Below, in pieces: positions 6,735-15,421 of a stretch of 64,000 nucleotides of DNA. Positions within the stretch are counted from its first letter, which is position 1; each line of letters starts with the position of its first letter. The notes under the pieces were generated by a model. That model was given only the letters and a program-made list of their open reading frames with translations. It had not been told where the DNA came from and did no database searches. Both the position numbers and the translations under genes were made by a program. Origin of the DNA: Clostridiales bacterium (GTDB lineage: Bacteria; Bacillota; Clostridia; Christensenellales; Borkfalkiaceae); contig SVII01000004.1 of the NCBI GenBank assembly GCA_015069605.1, forward strand, positions 1-64,000, in the 5' to 3' direction.

Positions 6735-9158
6735 TTAAGAAATCTTTTTCACTTCGTAGCCCGCTTCCGTGATTGCAGCCGTCAAAACGCTATCCTCAAC
6801 GTTTTCAGACAATTCCACTACAGCAATTTTCTTTTTCAAATTTACCTCCACAAAAGAAACGCCGTTTACGCCCTGCAACGCTTTCGTTACGTGCGCTACG
6901 CAATGTTGACACATCATACCCTCGATTTTTAAAGTCTTTTTCATTTCATTCTCCTTCATTTCTTCGTTCTTATTTTCTCTCCCAAATCTCGTCAATCGTA
7001 ACGCATTCGTCACCACGAACAACGAGCTTAAACTCATACACGCCGCGCCAATCATGGGATTTAGCGTGAGCCCCGCAAAAGCAAATACCCCTGCCGCGAC
7101 GGGTATCGCCACGCAATTATAGAAAAATGCCCAAAATAGATTTTGATGGATATTTCTAACTGTTGCTTTACTCAAATCAATCATCTTGGAAACCAAACGC
7201 AAATCTCCACGAGAAAGCACAATATCTGCGCTCTCAATCGCGATATCTGTTCCATTCCCCATAGCAACGCCTACGTCCGCCGCTTTTAAAGCAGGACTAT
7301 CGTTGATACCGTCCCCGACCATAGCAACAAAACCGCCTACGGAACGAACGCGCTCCACTGCTTGCGCTTTATCCTCAGGCAACGCCTCCGCAAAATAATC
7401 GTCAATACCGACTTCTTTTGCGATTGCTTGCGCTACGTTTTCATTGTCGCCCGTGAGCATACCGAGGCGAATTTTTCTGTTTTTTAATTCTGAAATCGCA
7501 AAAAGACTTTCTTTTTTTAACGTATCAGCAATCGCAAAAAACGCTAAAATTTCCTTATCATTCGCCAAAAATACAACCGTTTTTCCCTGCAAAGAATAGC
7601 GTTTTTCAATTTCAAACGTCTTTTTGTCTTCTATTTTATTTAATAGACGACGATTGCCAAGATAATAGCTTCTATCTTGGAATTTTGCTTTCGCGCCTTT
7701 GCCTATTTCATAGGAATATTCTTCGACCAAATAATTGTTTTGTTCTATTTTCTCCAAAACAAAGTCGCGTACACATTCGGCAATCGGATGGTTGGAATGA
7801 CTTTCGATTGCTTGCGCAATCTTTAAAATATCTTCCTCTTCACCATTTAAAAGTTCAAAATCCGTCACAGTCGGTTTGCCAATCGTAAGCGTAGCCGTTT
7901 TATCTAATAAAACACAGTTAATATCTTTGGCTTTTTGCAAGGCTTCCGCATCTTTATATAAAATGCCAAGCGACATACCTTTCCCCGTTGCCGCCATCAC
8001 CGCTACGGGGGTCGCCAAACCCAACGAACAAGGACAAGAAATGACAAGAACGCTGATTGCGTAATTTGCCGCTTTGGGTAAATCTTTCGTTACTGCTAAC
8101 CAAATAACAAAGGTGAACAAAGCGATAAGCGTCACAGTTGGCACGAAAATGCCTGCAATTTTGTCGGCAATTTTTTGCAAAGGTGCTTTGCTTGCGCCTG
8201 CGTCTTTGACCATTTTGACAATTCTTGAAAGGGTTGTTTCCGCGCCTACTTTTTCCGCAAGAATTTTAATAAAACCACTTTTTACGATATCCGCGCCCGT
8301 CACCACGTCGCCTTCACCTGCCTCAATCGGCATACTCTCGCCCGTAATAGCCGCTCTATCCAAAAATGCGTGACCTTCGATAATTTTCCCGTCCACAGGA
8401 ACGTATTCACCTTGTTTTACAATCAAAACGTCGCCTACTGCAATTTCAGAAAATGCGATTGTGGACTGCTGACCGTTGCGCTCAACCGTTACGGTATTGG
8501 GCATTAACTTGATTAATTTTTCAATTTCGTCGCCCGTTTTTCGTTTAGATTTTTCTTCCAGCCATTTTCCAAGCGTTACCAATGTTAAAATCATTGCCGC
8601 GGACTCATAGAACATATGCGCGTGTTCAAGCTTTCCACAATAGAGTAAAATTGTAAATACAAAGCTGTACACAAAGGACACACCCGAACCCATCGCCACC
8701 AACGTATCCATGTTCGGTACACGTTTGAAAAGTGCTTTTGTTCCGCTTGTAAAAAATTTAAAGTCTATAATAATAACAGCCAACGCAAAAATCATTTGCA
8801 ACGTTGTACCGATGAGCTCATTCGGTTGCGGTAAACCGATCATTCCGCCCATAGAAAAATACATCAATGGCAATAAAAACAATAATGACGCAAAAAATCT
8901 TTTCTTTAAACGATCGGGTTGCGGCTTACGTTCTTTTAAAACGTTTTCGTCGTATTTATCCGCGCCGTAACCAAGTTCCACCACCGTTTGTATAATTTTT
9001 TCACGAGAAAGCGTTTGCGCATTGTATTCCACCGTCATACATTCACCCATCAGCGAAACACTTACTTTTTCTACCCCGTCTAAACGGCTGACTGCCCGCT
9101 CTATCCCTGCGGAACACGCCGCGCAAGTCATACCCGTAACGGAAAATTTCTCTTTCAT
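6735..9158 (-). CDS. copA: Copper-translocating P-type ATPase with fused C-terminal CopZ-like domain
   Basis: 807 residues of a P1B-type ATPase that expels Cu(I) across the cytoplasmic membrane. N-terminal HMA domain with GMTCAACS (residues 9-16), actuator TGES, the metal-binding membrane motif CPC (ISCPCSLGLATP), the nucleotide-binding NHPIAE, TGDN and GDGINDSPAL are all present. The phosphorylation motif reads DKTAT instead of the near-universal DKTGT. After the last membrane segments a second HMA domain follows (GMMCQHC), equal in size to free CopZ chaperones. An AAGGAG and ATG inside the gene could start that domain separately (see the 6942-6956 entry). A consensus promoter lies just upstream. 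The ArsR-like gene follows. Confidence 0.93.
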   Translation of the reverse strand: MKEKFSVTGMTCAACSAGIERAVSRLDGVEKVSVSLMGECMTVEYNAQTLSREKIIQTVVELGYGADKYDENVLKERKPQPDRLKKRFFASLLFLLPLMYFSMGGMIGLPQPNELIGTTLQMIFALAVIIIDFKFFTSGTKALFKRVPNMDTLVAMGSGVSFVYSFVFTILLYCGKLEHAHMFYESAAMILTLVTLGKWLEEKSKRKTGDEIEKLIKLMPNTVTVERNGQQSTIAFSEIAVGDVLIVKQGEYVPVDGKIIEGHAFLDRAAITGESMPIEAGEGDVVTGADIVKSGFIKILAEKVGAETTLSRIVKMVKDAGASKAPLQKIADKIAGIFVPTVTLIALFTFVIWLAVTKDLPKAANYAISVLVISCPCSLGLATPVAVMAATGKGMSLGILYKDAEALQKAKDINCVLLDKTATLTIGKPTVTDFELLNGEEEDILKIAQAIESHSNHPIAECVRDFVLEKIEQNNYLVEEYSYEIGKGAKAKFQDRSYYLGNRRLLNKIEDKKTFEIEKRYSLQGKTVVFLANDKEILAFFAIADTLKKESLFAISELKNRKIRLGMLTGDNENVAQAIAKEVGIDDYFAEALPEDKAQAVERVRSVGGFVAMVGDGINDSPALKAADVGVAMGNGTDIAIESADIVLSRGDLRLVSKMIDLSKATVRNIHQNLFWAFFYNCVAIPVAAGVFAFAGLTLNPMIGAACMSLSSLFVVTNALRLTRFGRENKNEEMKENEMKKTLKIEGMMCQHCVAHVTKALQGVNGVSFVEVNLKKKIAVVELSENVEDSVLTAAITEAGYEVKKIS
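6942..6956 (-). promoter_or_regulatory. Internal ribosome binding site and start for a free CopZ-like chaperone
   Basis: On the minus strand AAGGAG is followed after six bases by ATG at 6944, in frame with copA. Starting there gives a 69-residue protein, MKKTLKIEGMMCQHC and onward, exactly the length of stand-alone CopZ. E. coli copA is known to yield both transporter and chaperone from one gene, but by frameshifting; here internal initiation is the inferred route. Confidence 0.5.
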
Positions 9159-9181
9159 CTACATCTTCTCCTATACCTAAT

Positions 9182-9210
9182 AGTATAGCAATTTCCTCTT
9201 ATTTTGTCAA
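9182..9210 (-). promoter_or_regulatory. Sigma-A promoter of copA
   Basis: TTGACA, 17 bases, TATACT on the minus strand; the start codon lies about 25 bases downstream, with GGAGA in between. Confidence 0.7.
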
Positions 9211-9260
9211 GTGAAATTAAAGTTTAACTGTGGTTAATTTTTCATCTATTCATTATAACG

Positions 9261-9290
9261 CAAAAAGACGGGTGCTAAAATACACCCGCC
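9261..9290 (-). terminator. Terminator after rpmF
   Basis: GGCGGGTG, an 8-base loop, CACCCGTC, then TTTTT on the minus strand. Confidence 0.75.
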
Positions 9291-9316
9291 TGATGTTTCA
9301 CATAGACGCTTTTTGC

Positions 9317-9508
9317 TTAGTTTTGAGCTTCTTCTTTCTGCGCTACTACTTCAACACCTTTATAGTAACCGCAGTTCTTGCAAACTTTATGAGCTTCCTT
9401 CAATTCGTGACATTGAGGGCATTCAGCAAGCGTTGCCGCCGTTGCTTTGTAGTTTGCGAATCTCTTGTTCGTTCTGCTCTTCGATTGTTTACTCTTAGGT
9501 ACTGCCAT
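9317..9508 (-). CDS. rpmF: 50S ribosomal protein L32
   Basis: 63 residues starting MAVPKSKQSKSRTNKR, the standard L32 N-terminus. Two Cys pairs (CPQC and CKNC) make this the zinc-binding form of L32. It is preceded by the YceD gene, the usual partner, and followed by a clear terminator. Confidence 0.97.
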   Translation of the reverse strand: MAVPKSKQSKSRTNKRFANYKATAATLAECPQCHELKEAHKVCKNCGYYKGVEVVAQKEEAQN

Positions 9509-9554
9509 ATTAACACCTCACGTTTTTATTCTTTTCTGTTTTATTGTTTTTCTC

Positions 9555-9962
9555 TTATTCCGAAAACTGAATCTCTTCGCAATCCTCACCGCAAGAGAGC
9601 GTAAACGGCATACTTGCCATAATCGCATCCTCAACAGCTTTCGTTAAATCGATCACTCCGTTAGTATATCCGTAATCCTCGTAATCTTTACGGGGCTCGA
9701 AATACGCTTCTAATTCACCTTCCACGTCCGCAGAGGCGTCCTTTAAACATCTAGAACATTGACCTTCCAAACGATAAACAACTTTTCCGCGAATATCCAT
9801 AGAATCGTCTTCATACAAATCGTACTCAAACGAAATCTTTACGGGAGCGGCAAATTTCACAAACGGAATTTCTATTAAGTGTTCAGGCGCGGAATATTCA
9901 AATTCCATACTTCCCGAATACTTCTTTTGCGCATTAAGTTTTCTTATATCGATAATCATCAT
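9555..9962 (-). CDS. YceD/DUF177 family protein
   Basis: 135 residues of the DUF177 family found upstream of rpmF in most bacteria and linked to 23S rRNA accumulation in some. The conserved CSRCL motif and the downstream acidic segment EAYFEP are present. The C-terminus ends at CGEDCEEIQFSE and lacks the second Cys-x-x-Cys-Gly usually seen in clostridial members, so any metal site would be incomplete. The start could be either of two adjacent ATGs (9962 or 9959). It is the first gene behind a consensus promoter at 9977-10005 and is co-transcribed with rpmF. Confidence 0.85.
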   Translation of the reverse strand: MMIIDIRKLNAQKKYSGSMEFEYSAPEHLIEIPFVKFAAPVKISFEYDLYEDDSMDIRGKVVYRLEGQCSRCLKDASADVEGELEAYFEPRKDYEDYGYTNGVIDLTKAVEDAIMASMPFTLSCGEDCEEIQFSE

Positions 9963-9976
9963 AAAACGACTAAATA

Positions 9977-10005
9977 AGTATAGTATATTTAAATAACTTT
10001 GTCAA
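9977..10005 (-). promoter_or_regulatory. Sigma-A promoter of yceD-rpmF
   Basis: TTGACA, 17 bases, TATACT on the minus strand, directly upstream of yceD. Confidence 0.7.
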
Positions 10006-10034
10006 CTTTTTTTTCGTACAATTTTGGGAAAATT

Positions 10035-11228
10035 TTATAATAATTCTACGGTTTCTCTTGCAATTACAAGTTCTTCATTGGTAGGAATAATCAAAATTTT
10101 CACCTTAGAACCTGCCCCCGTGATATCACGAATCTCACCATTGTTCTTTTCAAGGTTCTTATTCTTATCAATTTCCAAACCAAGATATTGCATATTGTCG
10201 CAGATTGCTTCGCGTACGCAAGGAGTATTTTCGCCAACACCTGCCGTAAATACAATACAATCTACACCATTCATTGCCGCCGCGTAAGAACCAACGTATT
10301 TTTTGCAAGAATACGAGAACATATCCAATGCTAACTGCGCGCGATGATTGCCTTGTCCTGCTGCTGCCGTCAAATCACGGAAGTCGCTGGAAACGCCCGA
10401 AATCCCTGCCATACCGCATTTTTTATTTAAATACGTAAGCGCCTGAGATACGTCCATTCCCTCTTTCTTCGCAAGATATTCCGCCGCAGCGTAATCAATA
10501 TCACCGCTACGCGTACCCATAGGTACACCTGCAAGCGGCGTAAAGCCCATCGACGTATCAACGCATTTGCCGCCGTTTACCGCCGTGATGGAAGAACCGT
10601 TGCCGAGGTGACAAGTAATAATCTTCAAATCTTCAGGCTTTTTGCCAAGATATTTCGCCGCTTCTTGAGAAACAAACTTGTGGCTCGTACCGTGGAAACC
10701 ATAACGACGAATCTTATATCTTTCATAATGCGTATAATCAATCGCGTACATATACGCGTATTCAGGCATCGTGAAATGGAAGCTCGTATCAAACACAAGC
10801 GCCATCGGAGTTTTAGGCATCGCCGCAAGACAAGCCTTTACGCCAACGATTGCCGCAGGATTGTGCAAAGGCGCAAGGTCCTGAATTTCTTCCATCTTTT
10901 GCATAACTTCGTCGGTGACAATCGTGGGCTTTTTAAATACTTCGCCCGAAGCAACCGCACGATGACCTACCGCATCAATTTCTTCCATCGATGCGATAAC
11001 CCCCGACTCCTTATCCGTCAACGCCTTCAAAACCAAGGATACCGCTACGTTATGATCGGGCATCGCTTGTTCAATTACGTATTCCTGACCGTTTGCTTTA
11101 TGCGTAAGTTTCGACCCGTCGATACCGATACGTTCGCAGTTACCTTTTGCAATAACGCTTTCCGTTTCCATATCAATAAGCTGATACTTCAAAGACGAAC
11201 TGCCCGAATTAATAACCAATACTTTCAT
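10035..11228 (-). CDS. ackA: Acetate kinase
   Basis: 397 residues, the normal family length. It converts acetyl phosphate and ADP to acetate and ATP. Family marks are the N-terminal NSGSSSLKYQL, the motif GFHGTSHKFVS with the catalytic region after it, CHLGNGSS (phosphate binding) and the C-terminal FTAGVGENTP. GAGGTG precedes the ATG. It follows pta by 24 bases, giving the classical pta-ackA substrate-level phosphorylation pair. This is probably the main acetate-forming ATP source of a fermentative anaerobe. Confidence 0.97.
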   Translation of the reverse strand: MKVLVINSGSSSLKYQLIDMETESVIAKGNCERIGIDGSKLTHKANGQEYVIEQAMPDHNVAVSLVLKALTDKESGVIASMEEIDAVGHRAVASGEVFKKPTIVTDEVMQKMEEIQDLAPLHNPAAIVGVKACLAAMPKTPMALVFDTSFHFTMPEYAYMYAIDYTHYERYKIRRYGFHGTSHKFVSQEAAKYLGKKPEDLKIITCHLGNGSSITAVNGGKCVDTSMGFTPLAGVPMGTRSGDIDYAAAEYLAKKEGMDVSQALTYLNKKCGMAGISGVSSDFRDLTAAAGQGNHRAQLALDMFSYSCKKYVGSYAAAMNGVDCIVFTAGVGENTPCVREAICDNMQYLGLEIDKNKNLEKNNGEIRDITGAGSKVKILIIPTNEELVIARETVELL

Positions 11229-11252
11229 TTTACACCTCGTAATCCGCTTTGA

Positions 11253-12251
11253 TTAAAGCTGCGTTTGCAATGCCGTGATTGCAACAGCCGCAACGATATC
11301 GTCAGAATTACAACCTCTGGACAAGTCGTTCATAGGCTTTGCAAAACCTTGGCAAATAGGCCCAACCGCCATAAAGCCGCCAAGACGTTCCGCAATTTTA
11401 TAACCGATATTCGCCGCCTGCAAATCAGGGAAAATAAATACGTTTGCTTTGCCTGCGACATCCGAATCGGGAGCTTTCAACGCCGCTACGGAAGGAACAA
11501 TTGCCGCGTCAAACTGCAATTCGCCGTCCAACTTCAAATCGGGAGCTTTTTCCTTTGCAATTCTCGTAGCTTCCGCTACGTTCGTTACGTTGTCGTGTTT
11601 TGCGCTACCTTTCGTGGAGAAAGAAAGCATTGCTACTTTGGGATCGATGCCTGCAATCGCTTTTGCGGAGTTTGCCGTTGCAATCGCGCAATCCGCCAAG
11701 CCTTCGCTGGTGTAGGTAGGATTTAAACCACAATCGGCGAAAATAACGATTCCGTCGGGGCAATATTGATTACCTTGAGGGGGGCAAATCATGAGGTTAA
11801 AACTGGAAACGGAAGATACTCCCTTCGCGGTTTTAATAATCTGCAAGCCAGGGCGAAGCGTGTTTGCCGTTGAATGACAAGCGCCGGAAACCAAACCGTC
11901 AACGTCGCCCATTTTTAACATCATAGCGCCAAAATACGTGCCATCCGCCAACAATTTAGCCGCCTGATCGGGCGTCATACCTTTGGATGCGCGAAGTTCG
12001 CAAAGTTTTGCATTATATTCAGGCAATTTTTCCGAAGTCAAGGGATTGACGATTTCTACGCCCGTCAAATCAATTTCGGGATTTGCCGCTTTGATTTCAG
12101 CTTCGTCGCCAAGCAAAACGATTTTCGCTACCCCTTCTTTGGTAGCGTCAGCCGCTGCTTTTACAACTCTTTTGTCTTCCCCTTCGCAAAGAACAATCGT
12201 TTTTTGCAAGGCTTTTGCTTTAATTTTAATTTCCTCGAGAATATTTTTCAT
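11253..12251 (-). CDS. pta: Phosphate acetyltransferase
   Basis: 332 residues, the short form of Pta without the N-terminal DRTGG/P-loop domains. It exchanges CoA for phosphate on acetyl-CoA. Recognisable segments are VLCEGEDKRV, YFGAMMLKMGDVDGLVSGA and the C-terminal VGPICQGFAKPMNDLSRGC, which carries the catalytic Ser-Arg region. AAGGAG lies eight bases from the start. It is the first gene of pta-ackA behind the promoter at 12340-12368 and is divergent from tmcAL. Confidence 0.97.
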   Translation of the reverse strand: MKNILEEIKIKAKALQKTIVLCEGEDKRVVKAAADATKEGVAKIVLLGDEAEIKAANPEIDLTGVEIVNPLTSEKLPEYNAKLCELRASKGMTPDQAAKLLADGTYFGAMMLKMGDVDGLVSGACHSTANTLRPGLQIIKTAKGVSSVSSFNLMICPPQGNQYCPDGIVIFADCGLNPTYTSEGLADCAIATANSAKAIAGIDPKVAMLSFSTKGSAKHDNVTNVAEATRIAKEKAPDLKLDGELQFDAAIVPSVAALKAPDSDVAGKANVFIFPDLQAANIGYKIAERLGGFMAVGPICQGFAKPMNDLSRGCNSDDIVAAVAITALQTQL

Positions 12252-12339
12252 AGTTTTCTCCTTGAAACACTTTATTTATTTTTCTTTTTTGAGTATAATA
12301 GTGGTGAGAAATCTCATTTCTTTAAAACCCATTATTTTT

Positions 12340-12368
12340 ATTATAGCACACATTTTTTTTATTGTAAA
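12340..12368 (-). promoter_or_regulatory. Sigma-A promoter of pta-ackA
   Basis: TTTACA, 17 bases, TGCTATAAT (extended -10) on the minus strand. It lies in the divergent gap with tmcAL; a possible plus-strand TATAAT for tmcAL is at 12294-12299 but has no good -35. Confidence 0.62.
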
Positions 12369-12387
12369 GGAAATAAAAAGAAATAAA

Positions 12388-13530
12388 ATGAAAATTTGCG
12401 CAATAATTTGTGAATACAATCCCTTTCATAACGGACATTCCTATCAAATCTCGGAAGCAAAACGCCTTTCGGGTTGTGATGCCGTCCTTTGTATCATGAG
12501 CGGCAATTTCGTACAACGCGGCGAAGCGGCAATTATGGATAAATACACTCGCGCAAAACACGCAGTTTTATCGGGCGCGGATGCCGTTGTGGAATTACCT
12601 TCCGCTTTTGCGACTTCCAACGCGGAATTGTTTGCAAAAGGCGCAGTACATATTCTATCCTCTACCCCCGAAGTGACTACCTTATGTTTCGGAGCAGAAA
12701 CCGCGGATAAACAAGCGTTTTTACAAGCCGCAACGTTATTAAACGACGAACCGCAAGAAGTATCCGCGGAAATCAAACGTCTTACGGCGATGGGCGTAAG
12801 TTTTGCAAAGGCACGCGCGCAGGCTTGGCAAGGATTGTTAGACACAGTTTTATTATCCTCTCCTAATAATATTTTAGGGTTGGAATATACAAGAGCGTTG
12901 CTTGCCAAATCGTCCAATATCGAAATTTTACCCATTCAACGAAAAGGCAACGGATATTTAGACACAACTTTGACGGAAAATTTTTCCTCGGCTAGCGCTA
13001 TTAGAGCGGCAATAACCGCACAGCAATCCGTTGACGGAAATCTCCCCGATTTTGTGCAAGCCGATTTACCTAATGCCTTAGAAAATAGGTTGGACACATT
13101 AGAAAAATATGCAATTCTCGCCAATACATCCGAACAAATCGCAAAAACGTGCGATTGCACGGAAGGCTTGGAAAACGCTTTTAAAAAAGCCGCTTTAAAA
13201 GCAGAAACTTTAGAAACATCCCTTACGAATGCGAGATATACTTCCGCGCGAATACGCAGAATTGCCCTGCAAAACCTATTAAAAATCCAAGAAACTTCTA
13301 TACGTGCATACTTATCTAACCCTTTGTATTTGCGAGTTTTAGCCATAAAACAAACGCGAAACGACGTATTGTCCTCTTTAAGCAAATCCTCTTTTCCGTT
13401 GATTGTTCGTGCTCACGATGAAAATGCGCTAAACGAAACAGCGAAAAAATGTTACGAAACGGATATTTTTGCGGATAACGTACACGGATTGTTGTATAAA
13501 AATGCTCCCAATAAAAATATTTTCTTATAA
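12388..13530 (+). CDS. tmcAL: tRNA(Met) cytidine acetate ligase
   Basis: 380 residues from the ATG at 12388. The ORF track extends far upstream, antisense to pta, which is not credible. MKICAIICEYNPFHNGH contains the HxGH nucleotidyltransferase motif, followed by MSGNFVQRGE and SPNNILGLEYTRAL, all typical of TmcAL (YlbM). The enzyme activates acetate with ATP and acetylates the wobble cytidine of elongator tRNA(Met). Being next to pta-ackA puts an acetate-using enzyme beside acetate metabolism; the adjacency may be accidental. Its Shine-Dalgarno is weak and distant (AAAGGA). Confidence 0.9.
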   Translation: MKICAIICEYNPFHNGHSYQISEAKRLSGCDAVLCIMSGNFVQRGEAAIMDKYTRAKHAVLSGADAVVELPSAFATSNAELFAKGAVHILSSTPEVTTLCFGAETADKQAFLQAATLLNDEPQEVSAEIKRLTAMGVSFAKARAQAWQGLLDTVLLSSPNNILGLEYTRALLAKSSNIEILPIQRKGNGYLDTTLTENFSSASAIRAAITAQQSVDGNLPDFVQADLPNALENRLDTLEKYAILANTSEQIAKTCDCTEGLENAFKKAALKAETLETSLTNARYTSARIRRIALQNLLKIQETSIRAYLSNPLYLRVLAIKQTRNDVLSSLSKSSFPLIVRAHDENALNETAKKCYETDIFADNVHGLLYKNAPNKNIFL

Positions 13531-13535
13531 CGTGA

Positions 13536-13571
13536 AAATCCCGATCTTGAAACTTGTCAAGGTCGGGATTT
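13536..13571 (+). terminator. Hairpin after tmcAL
   Basis: A 15-bp stem, AAATCCCGATCTTGA pairing with TCAAGGTCGGGATTT, six-base loop, three bases beyond the stop codon; the U-run is short. Confidence 0.6.
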
Positions 13572-13611
13572 CCGTTGGACATAATTATGGAATGAACAAA
13601 TTTATACAAAA

Positions 13612-13863
13612 TTACTTTTCCCAAATAATCGGGGTGACGCCGTCTTCCGCATAATGCCAATAATTATCGTCATACGCCGTTCCCTCTTCATTTAAAGGCG
13701 GTTCATTTTCACTGTAATAATAGATAGGAAAGAACACCTGCGAATTACTTCCGTCTAAACCTATTGCACCACAGGAAAACGTAGTATCCGTAAACGCGCC
13801 TGCTTCTTTCAGTGCTTCCCATTCCGCCCTTGTACCTTTATAAAAAACGTCACTGACAACCAT
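13612..13863 (-). pseudogene. Remnant of a BspA-type leucine-rich-repeat surface protein tail
   Basis: 83 codons. The pieces VFYKGTRAEWEAL and IYYYSENEPP...NYWHYAEDGVTPIIW are the characteristic C-terminal module of BspA-like leucine-rich-repeat proteins of gut Clostridia and Bacteroidota. No leucine-rich repeats, signal peptide or convincing ribosome binding site precede it; the frame stays open for about 120 bases upstream but shows no recognisable repeat. I read it as the leftover 3' end of a deleted or displaced surface protein gene. A small functional protein cannot be excluded. It lies between tmcAL (convergent) and the uxaA terminator. Confidence 0.5.
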
Positions 13864-13956
13864 TTCAATTAAACATATAACAATAGGGTAGTCGTCGCAC
13901 GCAAATTTGAACTGCCTTTTTATAAAATCGGTGATACTGCACGAACTTACTACACA

Positions 13957-13987
13957 TAAAAAATCCCTGCCTTTGTGACAGAGATTT
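13957..13987 (-). terminator. Terminator after uxaBA
   Basis: AAATCTCTG, nine-base loop, CAGGGATTT, then TTT on the minus strand, about 30 bases after uxaA. Confidence 0.65.
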
Positions 13988-14020
13988 TATTATTATAGAT
14001 AATGGAAATACAACCGCTAT

Positions 14021-15421
14021 TTACAAAGTTACGCCCGTTTTATAGAATGCAATTTCACGCACGTCTTCGCTTCTACAAATATATTCGCCATTGATTGTCT
14101 TTCGTATCAATTCAAACAGTCCGTCTTCGTCCATGGAATAGGCATTGAAATCGATCCAGTTGGATTTATGGGAAGAAATGTTGTTGTTTGTACCGATTTT
14201 CATTGTCGGAACAAACGTACTAAACGGCGTACCTCTGCCCGTTGTAAACAACACGATTTGACAGCCGCTTGCAGCGAGTGCCGTTGCCGCAATTAAGTCG
14301 TTCCCAGGTGCGTTCAACGCGGACACGCCCTGCTCTTTTACTAACTCGCCATACGCAAGCACGTCCACTATTTCAGTAGAACCTGCCTTTTCGATGCAGC
14401 CTAAGGACTTTTCTTCTAACGTCGTAATCCCACCCTTTTTATTGCCAGGGCTGGGATTTTCATACACGGGAAAACCTTGTTTTGTATAATATGCTTTGAA
14501 ATCCTCAATCATCTTTTTATACTTCTCAAAGATTTCTTGGTTTTTGCATTTATTCATTAATAGTTGTTCCGCACCGAACATTTCGGGGACTTCGGTTAAA
14601 ATTGCGCTGCCGTTTAAAGCAACTACTTTATCCGTAATCTTGCCTACGAGCGGATTTGCCGTCAAGCCCGAATACCCATCCGAGCCGCCACATTTTAAGC
14701 CTATGCAAAGTTCGGAAAAATCAACTTCTTCTCTTTTTAAATCTTTCGCTTTTGCAATGAATTTTTTGAGGATTTCCATACCGTAGGCGTGCTCGTCCTC
14801 GACGTCTTGGCAGTTGAAATATTCAATATTATTACGTTTACAAGGCGCAAGCGTTTCTTTTATGCCGTCCATACCATTGTTTTCACAACCTAAGCCTACG
14901 AATAAAACGAAACTTGCGTTGGGATTAAGAGCAATCGAGCAAAGCAGATTTTTGATATTTTCGTTGTCCTCGCCAAGCTGTGAACAGCCAAATTGATGCG
15001 TTAACGCATACACGCCGTCGATACTGCCCGTCACATAAGGTTTGATTTCGTTTGCTAAACGAATACAAACATTATTTACACAACCAACCGTCGGGATAAT
15101 ATAGATTTCGTTACGGATACCTGCTCTGCCTTTTTCGCGTTTATAACCTAAAAAAGTCGCTTGGCTTTTTTCAGGTTTTATAGCATGAAACTCGTAGGTA
15201 TATGCTACGTTTTCGTCCAAATGGGATTTTACGTTATGTGTATGCACCCATTCGCCTGCTTTAATATCCTGCGTGCTTCTTCCGATAATTTCGCCGTATT
15301 TGATAACGTATTCGCCCTTTTTTATATCGCAAAGAGCATATTTATGCCCCGCAGGAATTTGTTCGTTGCCATCCAAGCAAACGCCTACGTTGTCTTTTTC
15401 GTTAATGATTACGCTTTTCAT
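14021..15421 (-). CDS. uxaA: Altronate dehydratase
   Basis: Removes water from D-altronate to give 2-keto-3-deoxygluconate in galacturonate catabolism. The N-terminal SAF domain (about residues 1-90) is followed by the long D-galactarate dehydratase/altronate hydrolase domain with VGCVNNVCIRLAN, HQFGCSQLGED and GLKCGGSDGYSGLTANP. I place the start at the ATG at 15421, which overlaps the uxaB stop as ATGA; the ORF-track start at 15430 is a TTG too close to the AAGGG. It gives about 466 residues. Later pathway enzymes (KDG kinase and aldolase) and uronate isomerase are not in the window. Confidence 0.92.
   Translation of the reverse strand: MKSVIINEKDNVGVCLDGNEQIPAGHKYALCDIKKGEYVIKYGEIIGRSTQDIKAGEWVHTHNVKSHLDENVAYTYEFHAIKPEKSQATFLGYKREKGRAGIRNEIYIIPTVGCVNNVCIRLANEIKPYVTGSIDGVYALTHQFGCSQLGEDNENIKNLLCSIALNPNASFVLFVGLGCENNGMDGIKETLAPCKRNNIEYFNCQDVEDEHAYGMEILKKFIAKAKDLKREEVDFSELCIGLKCGGSDGYSGLTANPLVGKITDKVVALNGSAILTEVPEMFGAEQLLMNKCKNQEIFEKYKKMIEDFKAYYTKQGFPVYENPSPGNKKGGITTLEEKSLGCIEKAGSTEIVDVLAYGELVKEQGVSALNAPGNDLIAATALAASGCQIVLFTTGRGTPFSTFVPTMKIGTNNNISSHKSNWIDFNAYSMDEDGLFELIRKTINGEYICRSEDVREIAFYKTGVTL

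Noticed and set aside
11983-12387. N-terminal extension of the tmcAL ORF
   Set aside because: It is antisense to pta; the HxGH protein starts naturally at 12388.
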